Assembly (NCBI RefSeq): GCF_037975245.1
Contig: NC_092576.1
Span: forward strand, 632,501 to 696,500
Reading direction: 5' to 3'
From: Apostichopus japonicus
Taxonomy: Eukaryota > Echinodermata > Holothuroidea > Aspidochirotida > Stichopodidae
DNA: 64,000 bases
Shown here: positions 1 to 12,609 of the stretch, one piece after another
Numbering within the stretch: position 1 is the stretch's first letter
Layout: every line of letters begins with the position of its first letter
The notes under the pieces: model-generated
What the model was told of the DNA's origin: nothing
What the model saw: the letters and a program-made list of their open reading frames with translations, nothing else
The model's database searches: none
Translations under genes and position numbers: made by a program

Positions 1-104
1 TTTAAGTTCGTAGAGATATAGAAGAAGGACGTAACTACTGTTACAGCTACTGATAAATATTATTTATATTTTATCAATGAGCTTTGTGTTCAAACGTGTT
101 AATG
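1..104. other. window edge, nothing recognised
   Basis: AT-rich sequence with no supportable gene. The homology to the inverted repeat at 16-17 kb starts just after it. Confidence 0.4.
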
Positions 105-1265
105 AAGCTGCATAAAATCTGCATTTTCATCGTAACGGCCATATTACCGAAGTTGAGCTATTATAAGGGTTTATTTATTATAATCGATGATCAATGCAGG
201 TATAATTTTCTATTTACAGTGTTCCTGAGGAGAGGAACGTTTTCAGTATCGTGAGTGTTTTTTACCATCTCATCATGTTTCACCATGATAATTCTTCAGG
301 GTATCTTGCCTACTAATTTCAGATTTTGTTATGATACTTTCATCGACTAACTCCGATACTATCGATTACCTCCGATATTATAGCCAACCCTATTGAATGG
401 AAGGAGTATAGAGGAGCGATTTAAATGCTGTGTCTTTATAAATAATTAATGTCGCTTTTAGCAATATTTCATTATAACTATTAATATTATTTAATTGTGT
501 AGAATGATGAAACTTAATTATTTTAGTACCTGCAATATATCTACAGCTCGAAGAAACAGCTAGAAACATGACGTCTTGCTTTTAAAAGAAGCAAATAAGT
601 CTACAATCAACTAAAAATTACATGATGTCATTTTTTCATCGTCTTAATCTCTTCTAGGTTTTTCACCTTTTTGGTGGCTACTACTGTAATGAGTGAAAAA
701 ATTGCTAAGATACTGTGTATCTATTTTAGCCAATGTAATGATGAAAGTAAAAGTGATATTTGTACAGAGGCTAAACCAATTAACCACCCGAGTTTAAAAA
801 TGTATAACTATTAAGATGTGATACTTTCTTTCTTTTGTGTCACGACAATTGTCTTTACTTCTATTGACACAGATCAGTGCATTATGAAGACAAGTCTTGT
901 GGAAATGACATGACTCTGAATTCACTAGGTGATCTCAGTTAATAGTTCTCTTGCAATCTTGATGATAGAAATAAGAATTTGTTATATGCCACTAACACGA
1001 TTATATTCACATTGGACAAATGTCTTCATTTGTCTATAAACTATGTTGTCCAACAGCAAACGGACAAGATTATCAGTACCAAACAAGAAAAATAAAGGAA
1101 ATTATTTAAATTAATTTATTTAACTGTCTGTATTGTAATCTGTATTGTAACTGGTTTAATGTTATCTTTTCTTATAGCAAAAGATGGCGATCATGAAGAT
1201 CAAATTTGCGGTTAACATTTCTCATTACTCTCTGATGTTCTTTGACAACGTTTTATAATAAAATA
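105..1265 (+). repeat. left arm of a 15-kb-spaced inverted repeat
   Basis: This segment matches the reverse complement of about 16055-17057. Shared landmarks are a block containing AGATGGCGATCATGA near 1185 (reverse complement near 16125), the block around GTCATTTCCACAAGAC in the right arm, and AAGCTGCATAA near the outer end. The arms differ by many substitutions and small indels (about 1,160 against 1,000 bp), so they are an old dispersed repeat pair rather than a recent inversion. No coding capacity or clear terminal repeats were seen. Confidence 0.75.
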
Positions 1266-2302
1266 AAATTAAGACAGTAACCGTTACTAACAAACATGTT
1301 TACACGGAGACACATAAATAGTTAACATGTTGTATATTTATTACTTTTGCAATACTGTTGGTGATTTACAAAGTGTTCTTCCTGGCTACTCAACCTACAT
1401 TGTTGCAGATGAAGAGGACGGTACGAAAACATTTACTGATTGTAAAGAAAAGTAACATTTTGAGGAGACTTTAAGCTACATGCACTGTGAACTATTGTTC
1501 TGAATAGTTTCATACAATTCTGAGTAATCCTTTATTGTTGAATGCCTTGAATCTAGGGGACTACAGAGTACTAAATTAATAAGAGAAGGTCTTAGTGTGA
1601 TAGTTCAGATTCCGCTCTAATCGGGCATAAATCTTTCTTTCCTTCACAACTTTCGACCAGTTTCATTTTGTGGTTGTGTCTTTTTGTTTGGTTTAACAAA
1701 TAGAGCAAAGAGTGTTATTAGTTTATGTATCTATTATTATTTCAATCATTCGAAATCAATGCAACGTGTTGAGGGATTTATATTTTCCTTCAGGTCGGAT
1801 GAGATGATGGTTTTATTTCTTTCTTTGTACTATGACGTTATTAATAATATTTTTATTTCTAAAATAGTATACAAGTTGAATGAGCAGAATGATAGAGATA
1901 CTTTTAAGGAGTAATAACTAGACAGGATAACATTGTACTAATTCATAGAGAATTTAGCTCTATATGTAATTACTTAATATATATAAATGTGGCATAAAGA
2001 CCGTATTAGTATATTGTGATGATGTATTTTCTTAAATACTTCTTAAATAAACTCAACGACTTTTTGGTCTTGATATTATCTGAAAGGAAATTGTTTTAAT
2101 TATACGGTTACCAAAGCTATAGGTTTCAAATAGTGGTACGGTAGAAATTACGATGTGCATGATAAGTATGTATCGTTTGATAGTGATAAAAAGTTTTGTT
2201 ACTATTAATAAAACTGTGGAAATTTTCCGGCAGCAACCCATTCCATGATTTGTAAGCAAACGCCGCAAGCTTCATATAGATGATATCATCGAGTTTAAGC
2301 AA
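1266..2302. other. intergenic, no gene seen
   Basis: AT-rich sequence. The only open frames are short, lack a convincing ATG and match no family I recognise. Confidence 0.5.
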
Positions 2303-2790
2303 GTACTAGTTTCTTGAATAGCGGACTAAGTGTGTTCCCGGAGTGCAGAATGGGTAATGTGACGAATAGCTACATTTTGGTGTTTTTACTAAGGTGAACA
2401 AGATTCACATTGTGTGTCCCAGACCAAATAATTGTACTGTATGTTAAGTGTGGTAAGATCAGAGTTTGATAAAGCGTCCTGAGTATAACATGTGGGAAGT
2501 AATGCTTCAATTATGAGAGTATTCCAATATTTCTTGCGACTTTGTTACAGATCGATGATATGTGGTTGCGTCATGATAAATTATAGTCAATATCAACACC
2601 TAAAAACTTCGTAGTAGTTACATGATTAATGATTTTACCGCTCATTATTATGTCTTTGTCCCAATGAAATTTTCTATCCTGCTACTTTTTTTGGGGTTTT
2701 ATACTTAAATTGACTATTTTTAAAATTTCTTCTTCAGTTATTGGATAAATAAAAAATAGAGTGACTGTTCAAATTGTTAATGTTAATAAA
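2303..2790 (-). pseudogene. LINE remnant with reverse-transcriptase core deleted
   Basis: Antisense. The part below about 2678 translates, with stops, to a LINE region downstream of the catalytic core, including the frame segment TTTKFLGVDIDYNLS. The part above is the segment just upstream of the reverse transcriptase (EEEILKIVNLSIKPPKK). The reverse transcriptase between them, intact in order in the neighbouring copy, is gone. It is non-functional. Confidence 0.75.
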
Positions 2791-3752
2791 ATGTTCTGCC
2801 TAGCAATTTTTTTTTAATTTTCTGGGTTTTTTCTGGATTTAATTCATTCATACGGGGTAAAGTTACGTGCTACGTTTTAGTTCGTTGCATTTGATATTTA
2901 TCGATGAATCCAATGATCTTCATAACACATCTCCTGTCTAAAGTTTTCTATTTGTTTTGTTGGTGTAGCAGGTAATTCCTATTACGTCGTATTTTCATGC
3001 CCTATACTAATAAGGCACACGTCCAACCCGACCATATATGCCAGACAGACGGGTCCAAACATCTTAGATACACCGTCTGATCAAGTTTCCGCTCGCCTGA
3101 CCTAGCTAGCATGTTCCGCCCTTTGTCTTCGCGATTTTACCGAGGTAAAAATTCTACACCGTGTATCACCCATCAGATATGACCCCGCAGGGTCATGCAA
3201 TTCCATTGGAGTTCCCTGTACCGTACTGTAATGTACACAAAGTTTACATACAAGTAAAGTACAACAAAGTAAAAATATTAATCAAAGATCGTGAAAGTAC
3301 TCTCGCAAATCGTAATTAACAAATTACTGCTGTGATATTCAAAGGAACCTTAGTATGAAACGCCGAGATTATGCTCTTTGCTCTTGGAACTGAACTAACA
3401 ATCACTGGATATATTTCTTTACTTTATTCCCGATATCGAATTTCTAAATCCGGCAGATTCCGGCAGAAACTGTTTTACTATCGCGATTATAGAATATCAA
3501 AGATAACGTTTATCCTACTGCCGGATTAGCATTACCAACTTGTTAAAAACATTCGTGACTGAAAAACAGGAAACTCTTTAATACCCTTTACCTGAACAAT
3601 CATCGATAAAATAGAGCAGCAATGGAAAATGATCGGTTTCACTTTTACTGAAAGGGGCTACACAATAAATCCAGCCAAGCAATTAATGAAAAAAAATGAA
3701 AATTTAATGAAAAATTTCCGTGTGATTAAGGGTTGTACCATTGTGTGTGTGT

Positions 3753-3766
3753 GGGGGGGGGGGGGG
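3753..3766 (+). repeat. poly-G tract after a GT run
   Basis: Fourteen consecutive Gs preceded by alternating GT. The second copy (about 6080-6094) has fifteen, so the tract has already changed length since duplication. Confidence 0.9.
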
Positions 3767-3876
3767 CTCAGGCAGTGAAAGGTACTGTTTCACCTCAATC
3801 ATAGTAGAATGACTGTGGAATGCTGTATTGGCCTAGATGTTTATGTAATTGGAGAACGCTAAGGGAGTTCTTATAT

Positions 3877-6204
3877 GTACTAGTTTCTTGAATAGCGGAC
3901 TAAGTGTGTTCCCGGAGTGCAGAATGGGTAATGTGACGAATAGCTACATTTTGGTGTTTTTACTAAGGTGAACAAGATTCACATTGTGTGTCCCAGACCA
4001 AATAATTGTACTGTATGTTAAGTGTGGTAAGATCAGAGTTTGATAAAGCGTCCTGAGTATAACATGTGGGAAGTAATGCTTCAATTATGAGAGTATTCCA
4101 ATATTTCTTGCGACTTTGTTACAGATCGATGATATGTGGTTGCGTCATGATAAATTATAGTCAATATCAACACCTAAAAACTTCGTAGTAGTTACATGAT
4201 TAATGATTTTACCGCTCATTATTATGTCTTTGTCCCAATGAAATTTTCTATCAGTGTTGAAAGCAATATAATTAGTTTTCTCAAAGATAGTTAGTTAGAT
4301 AGATAGTTTATTAGTGAACGAATCATAGAATTTACTTAATTCATTAGAAACAGTAACGTAATGTAATGTAATGTAATGTTTGCGATTTTAGAGACTTGGA
4401 AATGTCATCGATATATAAAATGAATAATAAGGGGCTAAAAATAGATCCATGTGGTACCCCACAAGTGATTTTAGCAAGTTCAGATTTTGAGTTCTTATAT
4501 GAGGTATATTGATATCTATTAGAAAGATAGCTGTCTAGCCAGTTAAGCGTGGTTCCTCTGATAACAAAGAAGGATAATATGTTCAATAAAATGTTGCGGT
4601 CGATAGTGTCAAAAGCTTTTGAAAGATCAAGGAAGGCGCCAATACATGTTTTTTTATGGTCAATATACAATTTGTCAATGGCATCTGCCAAAGCGAGTTC
4701 AGTTGAATGGTCAGGGCGAAAACCATACTGTTCTTTACACAAAATATTGTATTTGATAAGAAAGCTATAAATACGATTAAACATAAGGCGTTCAATAATT
4801 TTAGAAAAACATGATAGCAAAGATATAGGGCGGTAATTATTATAGCCACTAGTGTCTCCCTTCTTAAATGTTGGTATAACTTTGGCAATCTTCAGTTTTT
4901 CTGGAAATATGCCAATATTGAACAAAATATTACAGATGTGCGTCAGAGGTTCAACAATAAAAGGTATAACTTGTCTAACAATATGAGGTTTAAAGTTATC
5001 ATATCCTGCTACTTTTTTGGGGGTTTTATACTTAAATTGACTATTTTTAAAATTTCTTCTTCAGTTATTGGATAAATAAAAAATAGAGTGACTGTTCAAA
5101 TTGTTAATGTTAATAAAATGTTCTGCCTAGCAATTTTTTTTTAATTTTCTGGGTTTTTTCTGGATTTAATTCATTCATACGGGGTAAAGTTACGTGCTAC
5201 TTTTTAGTTCGTTGCATTTGATATTTATCGATGAATCCAATGATCTTCATAACACATCTCCTGTCTAAAGTTTTCTATTTGTTTTGTTGGTGTAGCAGGT
5301 AATTCCTATTACGTCGTATTTTCATGCCCTATACTAATAAGGCACACGTCCAACCCGACCATATATGCCAGACAGACGGGTCCAAACATCTTAGATACAC
5401 CGTCTGATCAAGTTTCCGCTCGCCTGACCTAGCTAGCATGTTCCGCCCTTTGTCTTCGCGATTTTACCGAGGTAAAAATTCTACACCGTGTATCACCCAT
5501 CAGATATGACCCCGCAGGGTCATGCAATTCCATTGGAGTTCCCTGTACCGTACTGTAATGTACACAAAGTTTACATACAAGTAAAGTACAACAAAGTAAA
5601 AATATTAATCAAAGATCGTGAAAGTACTCTCGCAAATCGTAATTAACAAATTACTGCTGTGATATTCAAAGGAACCTTAGTATGAAACGCCGAGATTATG
5701 CTCTTTGCTCTTGGAACTGAACTAACAATCACTGGATATATTTCTTTACTTTATTCCCGATATCGAATTTCTAAATCCGGCAGATTCCGGCAGAAACTGT
5801 TTTACTATCGCGATTATAGAATATCAAAGATAACGTTTATCCTACTGCCGGATTAGCATTATCAACTTGTTAAAAACATTCGTGACTGAAAAACAGGAAA
5901 CTCTTTAATACCCTTTACCTGAACAATCATCGATAAAATAGAGCAGCAATGGAAAATGATCGGTTTCACTTTTACTGAAAGGGGCTACACAATGAATCCA
6001 GCCAAGCAATTAATGAAAAAAAATGAAAATTTAATGAAAAATTTCCGTGTGATTAAGGGTTGTACCATTGTGTGTGTGTGGGGGGGGGGGGGGGCTCAGG
6101 CAGTGAAAGGTACTGTTTCACCTCAATCATAGTAGAATGACTGTGGAATGCTGTATTGGCCTAGATGTTTATGTAATTGGAGAACGCTAAGGGAGTTCTT
6201 ATAT
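3877..6204 (+). repeat. tandem segmental duplication, copy 2 (full length)
   Basis: Second copy of the unit at 2303-3876, longer by the LINE reverse-transcriptase segment. The very high similarity means either a very recent duplication or two alleles kept side by side in the assembly; sequence alone cannot decide. Confidence 0.9.
3880..5120 (-). pseudogene. LINE reverse transcriptase fragment (Jockey/I/CR1-type)
   Basis: A reverse transcriptase of the non-LTR class, antisense. The longest open block (4344-4925, 193 residues) reads in order: PTFKKGD (residues 18-24), NYRPISLL (30-37), EQYGFRPDHST (65-75), FLDLSKAFDTID (98-109, with the first catalytic Asp) and GVPHGS. The catalytic Asp-Asp motif that should follow is missing; the frame runs instead into an ATTAC microsatellite near 4363-4380. 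Upstream, 4925-5110 continues the frame (PITEEEILKIV) with stops. Downstream, 3880-4250 encodes the connection region, again with stops. The endonuclease was not found. The exact clade is uncertain. Confidence 0.85.
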
Positions 6205-7129
6205 GTACTACTTGGAATGACCTGTTATATTTTGTAGTGTCGGACATGTGGGTAATTTTTACACACATTGAAGGTTCACCTTTGCACTGTGGGCAAACAA
6301 GTTTATAAATTTACGGGTCGGCCAAGTACAAAGGATGTGATGCTGATTTATATGTTTAGTTATTTTCACTAATGTAATGCATAGTGGTAATTCAAAATGA
6401 CATATGTATGGGTGTAATATTCTTCACCTTGGAGTGACATATTTTGTTGGGATATGTGTTCCCCTCCAAAGATCAACAATAATTCTGCTTTTGACAAAAG
6501 TGTGTCACAGTAGCAGATGATTCAGATGGGGGTGGGGCGGGGGGGGGGGTTGGTGGGGATGGGCATGCCCATATTAGCTACAAAATGGAAAAATATAAGA
6601 AACAAAACGGTGAAAAAGAAACAAAGGAGATCTGACAAGTGGTTCAAAAGATTTACTTTTTTAATTTCAAATTTTAATTATTAAGGGGCCAAGGCTGGGG
6701 TGCTTACCAACTACACCCGGCAACCAGTCCGGCACTAATAATTGGTACAATTTTTCCTACCATCTTTTTGTCAGAGTATAGCCTACTGCGGGAACAGTGT
6801 AATGAACTTAACTTACCAGATCTGACTGAAACTTTCTTTCTATTGTGAAACCTTGCGATGGATCCATTGTGGGAGATTGAACTGGGTTTAATGCCTCCCC
6901 CTAATCCCCATATTTATTTTATTTTGTGAACATTTTACAATAACGACGAGGCTGATAGTAGGGTGTGATTGAATTAACAACTTGCCATACATTTTTTTAG
7001 GCATATGTTACACACAATATCAATAAATCATATTTTATTTTGGAGAAGTGATCTTATAATTTAGTGAACTTTTAAGAATGTATATATATGACAACACCAA
7101 TGTGAGTCTTTTTAGCGAATTCATCACAT
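6205..7129. other. intergenic, no gene seen
   Basis: No recognisable coding sequence. A G-rich tract lies near 6526-6560, of the kind found near hAT-like element ends elsewhere in this window, but I found no matching terminal repeat. Confidence 0.4.
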
Positions 7130-7400
7130 CCTGTAACACATGTTAGGAACACAAAGTAGTAATTACTGATGCACGGTTATGGGAGAGTAGTTGCTGTATC
7201 CAATAATTGAGTGCGAGTTCTTTAATAAGTGATTTTAAAATGAAGTCGTATCTAGTAATTTTTGCTATAAGTAGGTCTACGAATATACCCGAACATGGCC
7301 TTTCTTCGTTATCTTAATGACGAATTGGAGTCATTTAAAAAGAGGTGTAACTGTAATCAAGAGGTACTGTACCTAGTTACTGTACTAGCTATGAGTATTG
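7130..7400 (+). repeat. dispersed repeat, copy 1
   Basis: Aligns with 35455-35690 and partly with 35813-35900. Shared landmarks are AATTACTGATGCACGGTT, a CATTTCTTCGYTNTC-like block and TGACGAATTGG. It lies directly upstream of the P2X7-like fragment, so the fragment may belong to a repeated unit. Function unknown. Confidence 0.65.
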
Positions 7401-7411
7401 GCGGACAATAA

Positions 7412-7831
7412 TTGCTAAATAATATTATAGTGGTTGCAATAATTGTGCTAGTTTTACATGCTAATTTATATTTGAGATTAGGGTTGCAAGGGCCCCTTCA
7501 TAACATTCATTTAGAACTCGAGAACCAAGCAGATCATATGTCAAGACAATTGCTTCCTACATTAAACAAACGTTCATTTTCGGTCATTAATAATGGACCT
7601 GAAGCTTTGAATCTGGCAATGGTCCAAAGATATGACCTACTGACACTGGGACACAGGACATGTAATAGTACCTACAGGTACACTGCACATAGGTCCTTTA
7701 TTTACTGGAAAGCCGTCAGAACTGGACGTTACAATAATGTAGTCTTCCCATCCTGTGCAGTTTGGTGCATAAGGAACATGTTTCCATCAGAGGATTGTCA
7801 CTACACAGGAATTAAAGTTGGCATATTTTAG
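7412..7831 (+). CDS. P2X7-like cytoplasmic domain fragment
   Basis: Open frame of 139 codons. Residues 58-135 resemble the C-terminal cytoplasmic domain of P2X purinoceptor 7 and its many free-standing invertebrate relatives: NNGPEALNLAMV (60-71), then YRYTAHRSFIYW (88-99), then VVFPSCAVWCIRNMFPSEDCHYTG (110-133), where the PSCAV-x-x-IR-x-x-FP-x-x-x-x-x-YTG order is characteristic. In P2X7 this region binds zinc and lacks channel activity of its own. The frame opens on TTG with no good ATG, and a candidate splice acceptor (TTTGAGATTAG) ends near 7475, so this is more likely a 3' exon or a decayed copy than a complete gene. No upstream channel exons or Cys-rich N-terminal half were seen. Confidence 0.5.
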   Translation: MLNNIIVVAIIVLVLHANLYLRLGLQGPLHNIHLELENQADHMSRQLLPTLNKRSFSVINNGPEALNLAMVQRYDLLTLGHRTCNSTYRYTAHRSFIYWKAVRTGRYNNVVFPSCAVWCIRNMFPSEDCHYTGIKVGIF

Positions 7832-10800
7832 AAAAACATATTCAAATTAAGAAACATTTATGTTTTTCAATGCATATCATGGATTGTGATATAACTTTCT
7901 TTGAGGGTACGGAAAGGGCCAGGTATTGTTTAAGGAAAGACAATACATGCTAGACATGCTTATTTTGACATATGTAGGCCTTATCAATTGACCTATAGAG
8001 GCTTTACTTCTCAATGTCATATGCATGAACAGCTTTAAAAAAACAAAGGATAGGTAGTTGTGGAAAATTGGGTAGTTTTTCTTCCAAAGCAACTATCCAT
8101 ACCTCGCCGATATGTCCACAAAAACTGCCTCACGTGTCTCACTTTCACCAGAAATGTACTATACGCACAATTTCAGAAATTTTATACCATTTTGGTGACT
8201 TCAGTTGGTGAGATTAAATTTTATTGGCGTCAATTTTATAACGATGTTTGATGTTTGCTTGCAGTATATTATCTCCTGTGAAATTAAAGAGCTTACATCC
8301 ATAACATTTGGTCTAATGCAAGCTGTGATAACGAATGGGATAAAAAAATAGCAAATTATAGTTGAATGTTCTTTTGTCAAACATTCTACCATCTTTTAAC
8401 TGCCAATAATAATTTTACTTACACTGTTTTATGTTTAATTAATCATATCATATATTTGTGGAAATGAGCTTAAGAATCTACACCCATTGATTATGTGTAA
8501 ACCCACTCTTATATTGGCTCTGCATGTAAAGTCTTCAATTATTGGCTTATGGACGGTGGACACTCTTGGTATAATTTTTCGGTTCATCAAGTAGGGTTTT
8601 TCAAGCCTGTTTGGATGAACATAGATTAACTACCAGAACTTTCACAATGTTCTCCAGAAATGCAGAATGTATCCATAGGTTTTGGGCTCTTTCACAGGTA
8701 CCGGATGCCATTATTTGGGGGCTGTGGAGTACTTCACCTTGACCCTGAAAAGAAATCATAAGAGGTGGTTGTGATTTGCATATTCCTTTGTTCACCTCCA
8801 GATAATCAACTCACAGGGTATTTTAACAAATACCTTCATATAAAGCTCTAAGGCTGCTGTCAATTAAATCTTGATTGTTTTCACTATGAAATACTACCTA
8901 GAAACAATTAACATCATCAAAAGGAGTGTAGAACTGTATGTTCATGTACAAGGTAAATACCTTGGAAGTGTTTGAATTTAGTTATGCATTTAACCTCTGG
9001 TTTAAGACATAAATGAATCCACAAACCACCAATTGCATATATGGTAATAATGTAAATATTCTGTTGTGAAGTGAGTCAGAAGTGTGCCTAAAAGGTATCA
9101 TTTTAAATGGGTTGTACATCTAATGCCATTCACTACACATATTAAATAAGCATATAATGTGGGCATAAACAGAAACACTAACTCATCATTCCCATCTCCA
9201 TCTTTGTTTGGGACGGTTTCTGTGAAAGTTGAAATCGATGGCTGCCAAGTACTTTCTCGCCACATACAGTATCCAACGTAGCTGTGATAAAGAATGAAAA
9301 AGTTGGGGTCATATGTTACATAAGAAGTTTGATTATGCAAACTTTTATCAGGGTTTCTTTGCCAGAAATATTTTAATATTTACCTTTGCAGTAATTGTGT
9401 TTGCAAGCAGTTGTCTTACCATGTACACAAATACACACACACAACATTTCCATCAAACTATTGACCTTTTGGCAAGAATTCAACAATTATTCACAGACCG
9501 TCATGAGCCATTATTCTAAAAAATTATATGTCAGCTGGCAGGGTAGTTAAAGGATGTTCATGCACACCACTGTTACCATGACAGGGCTTTTAGGTTTTGG
9601 CATGGGGCATTAAGGAACCATGATGCAATGCTACTTCTGGATGTATTGTCCTGACTTTCTAAATTCACTCTGATAAAGGGCCACCTGGGCTGGATGTCCA
9701 GGAAGTGGCTCACCATCCCACAATAATATATCATTCTCCTTAAGGAGAGGAAGGACTTCCAGGTGTCACATGGGCTATTCATTCTTATCAGCTAATGAGC
9801 TAACATGACTTTATACTGCTAACAAGAGACTACTGTAACTCTATGTACTGAAGGTAGTTTATATGTAGGATGACTTCCTGTCAATGCTCTCAATACAGAT
9901 GTTGTAGATAGTTGTATATAGTGCAGACTAAATAAAGTACCAAAACAGAATGTGACTTTCTACAGTATGCTGGGTTTCACTGACCTTAGAATCAAGCTTA
10001 GCCTAGCTACATACCAACTTAAGCAAAATAACTAGATCTATAAAGGAAACTAGGAGAGTGAATGTGGTGGAAGTACAGTACCTACCTTTCAATGCATGCA
10101 TAGGACAAACAGGAAATTAGTTCAGTTGGCCTTTCAACCAAGTAAATAGTATCGTTAACTATCCTAAATTCATGCACATGTATGTTAAATTATTCTATAA
10201 TGTCCATTGTAATATACAAGCCTAACCATTTTTGCAATCTGATACTTATTCTTCACCATTATGAACACTTTTAAAGTTTGCTTTTGCAAAAATTCTGCTA
10301 AAAACTTTCTTGTTGCTTACTTATTATTTCATAAGCTACACTTATAGGCAGAATCATATGCTGGGAGTTAACCGCAAAATGTCCATTCTTTGGAACATTG
10401 TTTTGTTCGGAGGTCTTTTGGCTGATTTTAGAGTGTTAGTCTCCTGGGGAGTAGGAGAAGGCAAGAAAACACCATCTTCTTTCCATTAGTTTTGTACAGT
10501 AGGTGCTTATATCTAAGGGTGAGTAGTAGTGCTGCATTGAGTTTGGTCATACTTCCTGCATTTTCATCAAGCAATGTTTCAATTATATATCAATCATAAT
10601 TTCTGAATTTTCAAAGGGCCATGAGTCAATTATACATTAGTCAGCACTGGAAAAAAGAAGTCACTTTAGTTATGAAGTTAGGCCTGTCCTTAGTCACCTA
10701 CAGACTACTACTAGTCTATGTTCCCTAACTATATGCACCCAAATGTTTGCTCCTCGCTATTAAGGCATATATTTTAACCACATGTACCTGCATCCTTTTC

Positions 10801-11860
10801 CTTCAAAATGATGACTCCTGATGTAAATATTATTTTGTAAAACTTGAAAAAATTTTCACTTTCTTTATGCTTCTATAAAGCACGTGGACCAGGCTTTACC
10901 CTTTTTTCAAAGTAAGCAAAACCAACAGAAAATACAAATTGCTACCTAGTACTTTGATCTGTGATATGCTGCCTGTCATAGATCTATGATATTGGGAAGG
11001 CCTATCAAATGTTCGTATAATGAGTAGGTCAACATCAATTCATTTATCTTCTTGTGGACTTTTGGAGGACGCAAAATACCATGAACGAAATAAGGTATCT
11101 TTGCCATTTGTAGAAATGTAAGGCTAACAGTGATGTTAACTGCACTAATAAACACAGGTATTATTTTGTAAGAAATTTTGGCAGGTAAGAAGTTATAGAC
11201 ACGAAAGTCCTTTGAAACTGGATAAAAGATTCGCGCAGTAACAGTTAAATTGATTCCATAGCTGCACAAAATTAGGTTAGTAAGGAGTAGCCTAGTAATA
11301 CTTTATATTCCTATCCAACTCCGAGTCCTTGTTGAATACCCTAGCTGACCGTGGTGGCTGCAGTTCACTATAGTCTAGACTAGATACAGCTACATTAGGC
11401 CCATATCAGATATTCAGGCCAAGCCTTTGGCTATAGTCACAGTATTACAGATACTTTTACCATGTGTCCTGACAGTGACACTAATTAAGATTACCTGAAT
11501 GTAAGTTGTAAGGCCTAACTAACGTTACAGGCCTAGCACACAGGCTACATACAGTACTGAAGATCAGTGTGCATATATATATTGTACATCCTGCGTGTAT
11601 ACTACTGTGTCATGTATATCAGTATCTGTCTACATTGTTTACACTACTGGGAGTCGAGTTTCAGTGTGTTGCCATAGGGATGATTTGCACACAGCATTTA
11701 GATCCCATCAAGCGATTCTTCTCTCGAATTCATTGTATAGATCCTTTAAGTAAAGAGGTTTGTTTGTTTATAAGTGACGAAAACTTCCGGTTCTCGTAGC
11801 AAAACAGCTGCACGGTAGCAAGGCCAACTTGTCAGCTAGTATCCAGTGATGGGTAGCGTT
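7832..11860. other. anonymous region, no supportable gene
   Basis: Short open frames on both strands, all under 100 codons, none with a motif I recognise. A low-complexity ACACACAC run lies near 9425-9440. Diverged transposon debris or introns are possible. Confidence 0.4.
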
Positions 11861-11994
11861 TAGCTAGACTTTGTGAGTGAATGGGGTTTTAATGACAAAA
11901 TGAGAAAATACGGTCTGCTACAACGATTTTGGAACAGCGACCTCATTCAAGATCTGGGCAGAGCACACTGTTTTCCTGAGCTTTTTTTGGCCCC

Positions 11995-12597
11995 GAAATC
12001 TGCCAAAATGCCTTTTAAAATTGGTGCCAAAGTAACAAGTACATTTTCTCTTTCAACTCAGGGCCACAGCTAAGTGCTAAAGCTTGCTGGATGCTGGGAG
12101 TGATGAAGGTTTCAGAGGTGTCAAGTTTCCAGCCAGACGGGCTAAGTAGCACCCAACTCAGTTAGTTGGAGTCGTCTCACGTTTCTCGCAAGACGGGAAC
12201 ATATTTCCCGCCAGAGGGGCTAAGTTGTACCGAACTGAGGTAGTGGTAGTCGTGTCAAGTTTCCCGCCAGACGGTCTAAGCAGCACCCAACTCAGGTTAG
12301 TGGGAGTCGTCTCAAGTTTCCCGCAAGAAGGGAACATTTTTCCCGTGAGGGTAAGGGTCAGGAAAAGCGCCAGGTAGGAGAACAAAATCTGCTAAAATGC
12401 CTTTTAAAAATGGTGCCAAAGTAACAAGTACATTTTTCACTTTCAGCTCAGGGCCACAGCTAAGGATGCTGGATGCTGGGAGTGATGGAGGTTTCATAAG
12501 TGTCAAGTTTCCCGCCAGACGGGCTAAGTAGCACCCAACTCAGTTAGTGGGAGTCGTATCAAGTTTCCGGCAAGACGGGAACATGTTTCCCGCTATT
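11995..12597 (+). repeat. minisatellite-like nested tandem repeat
   Basis: A block starting AAATGCCTTTTAAAA recurs about 400 bp on (12008 and 12396). Inside it a shorter repeat recurs at 12120, 12256 and 12498, with the core CCGCCAGACGGGCTAAG followed by CACCCAACTCAG and CAAGACGGGAACAT. GC content is clearly higher than in the flanks. There is no coding function; the short frames across it are by-products of the repeat. Confidence 0.85.
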
Positions 12598-12609
12598 TTT
12601 TAATGTCTC

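Larger units (their letters stand above)
2303..3876 (+). repeat. tandem segmental duplication, copy 1 (internally deleted)
   Basis: Near-identical to 3877-6204, with only scattered single-base differences. It lacks 752 bp that copy 2 has at 4253-5004. The missing piece is bounded in copy 2 by the tetranucleotide TATC at both edges, and copy 1 keeps one TATC, which fits a microhomology deletion. The outer limits of the duplication share GTACTA (2303, 3877, 6205). The unit contains the tail of an antisense LINE, a T-rich stretch, and a GT run leading into 14 Gs (3753-3766). Confidence 0.9.

Noticed and set aside
8601..9782. Possible Harbinger-type transposase debris
   Set aside because: A few suggestive words on translation but no catalytic motif or consistent frame.
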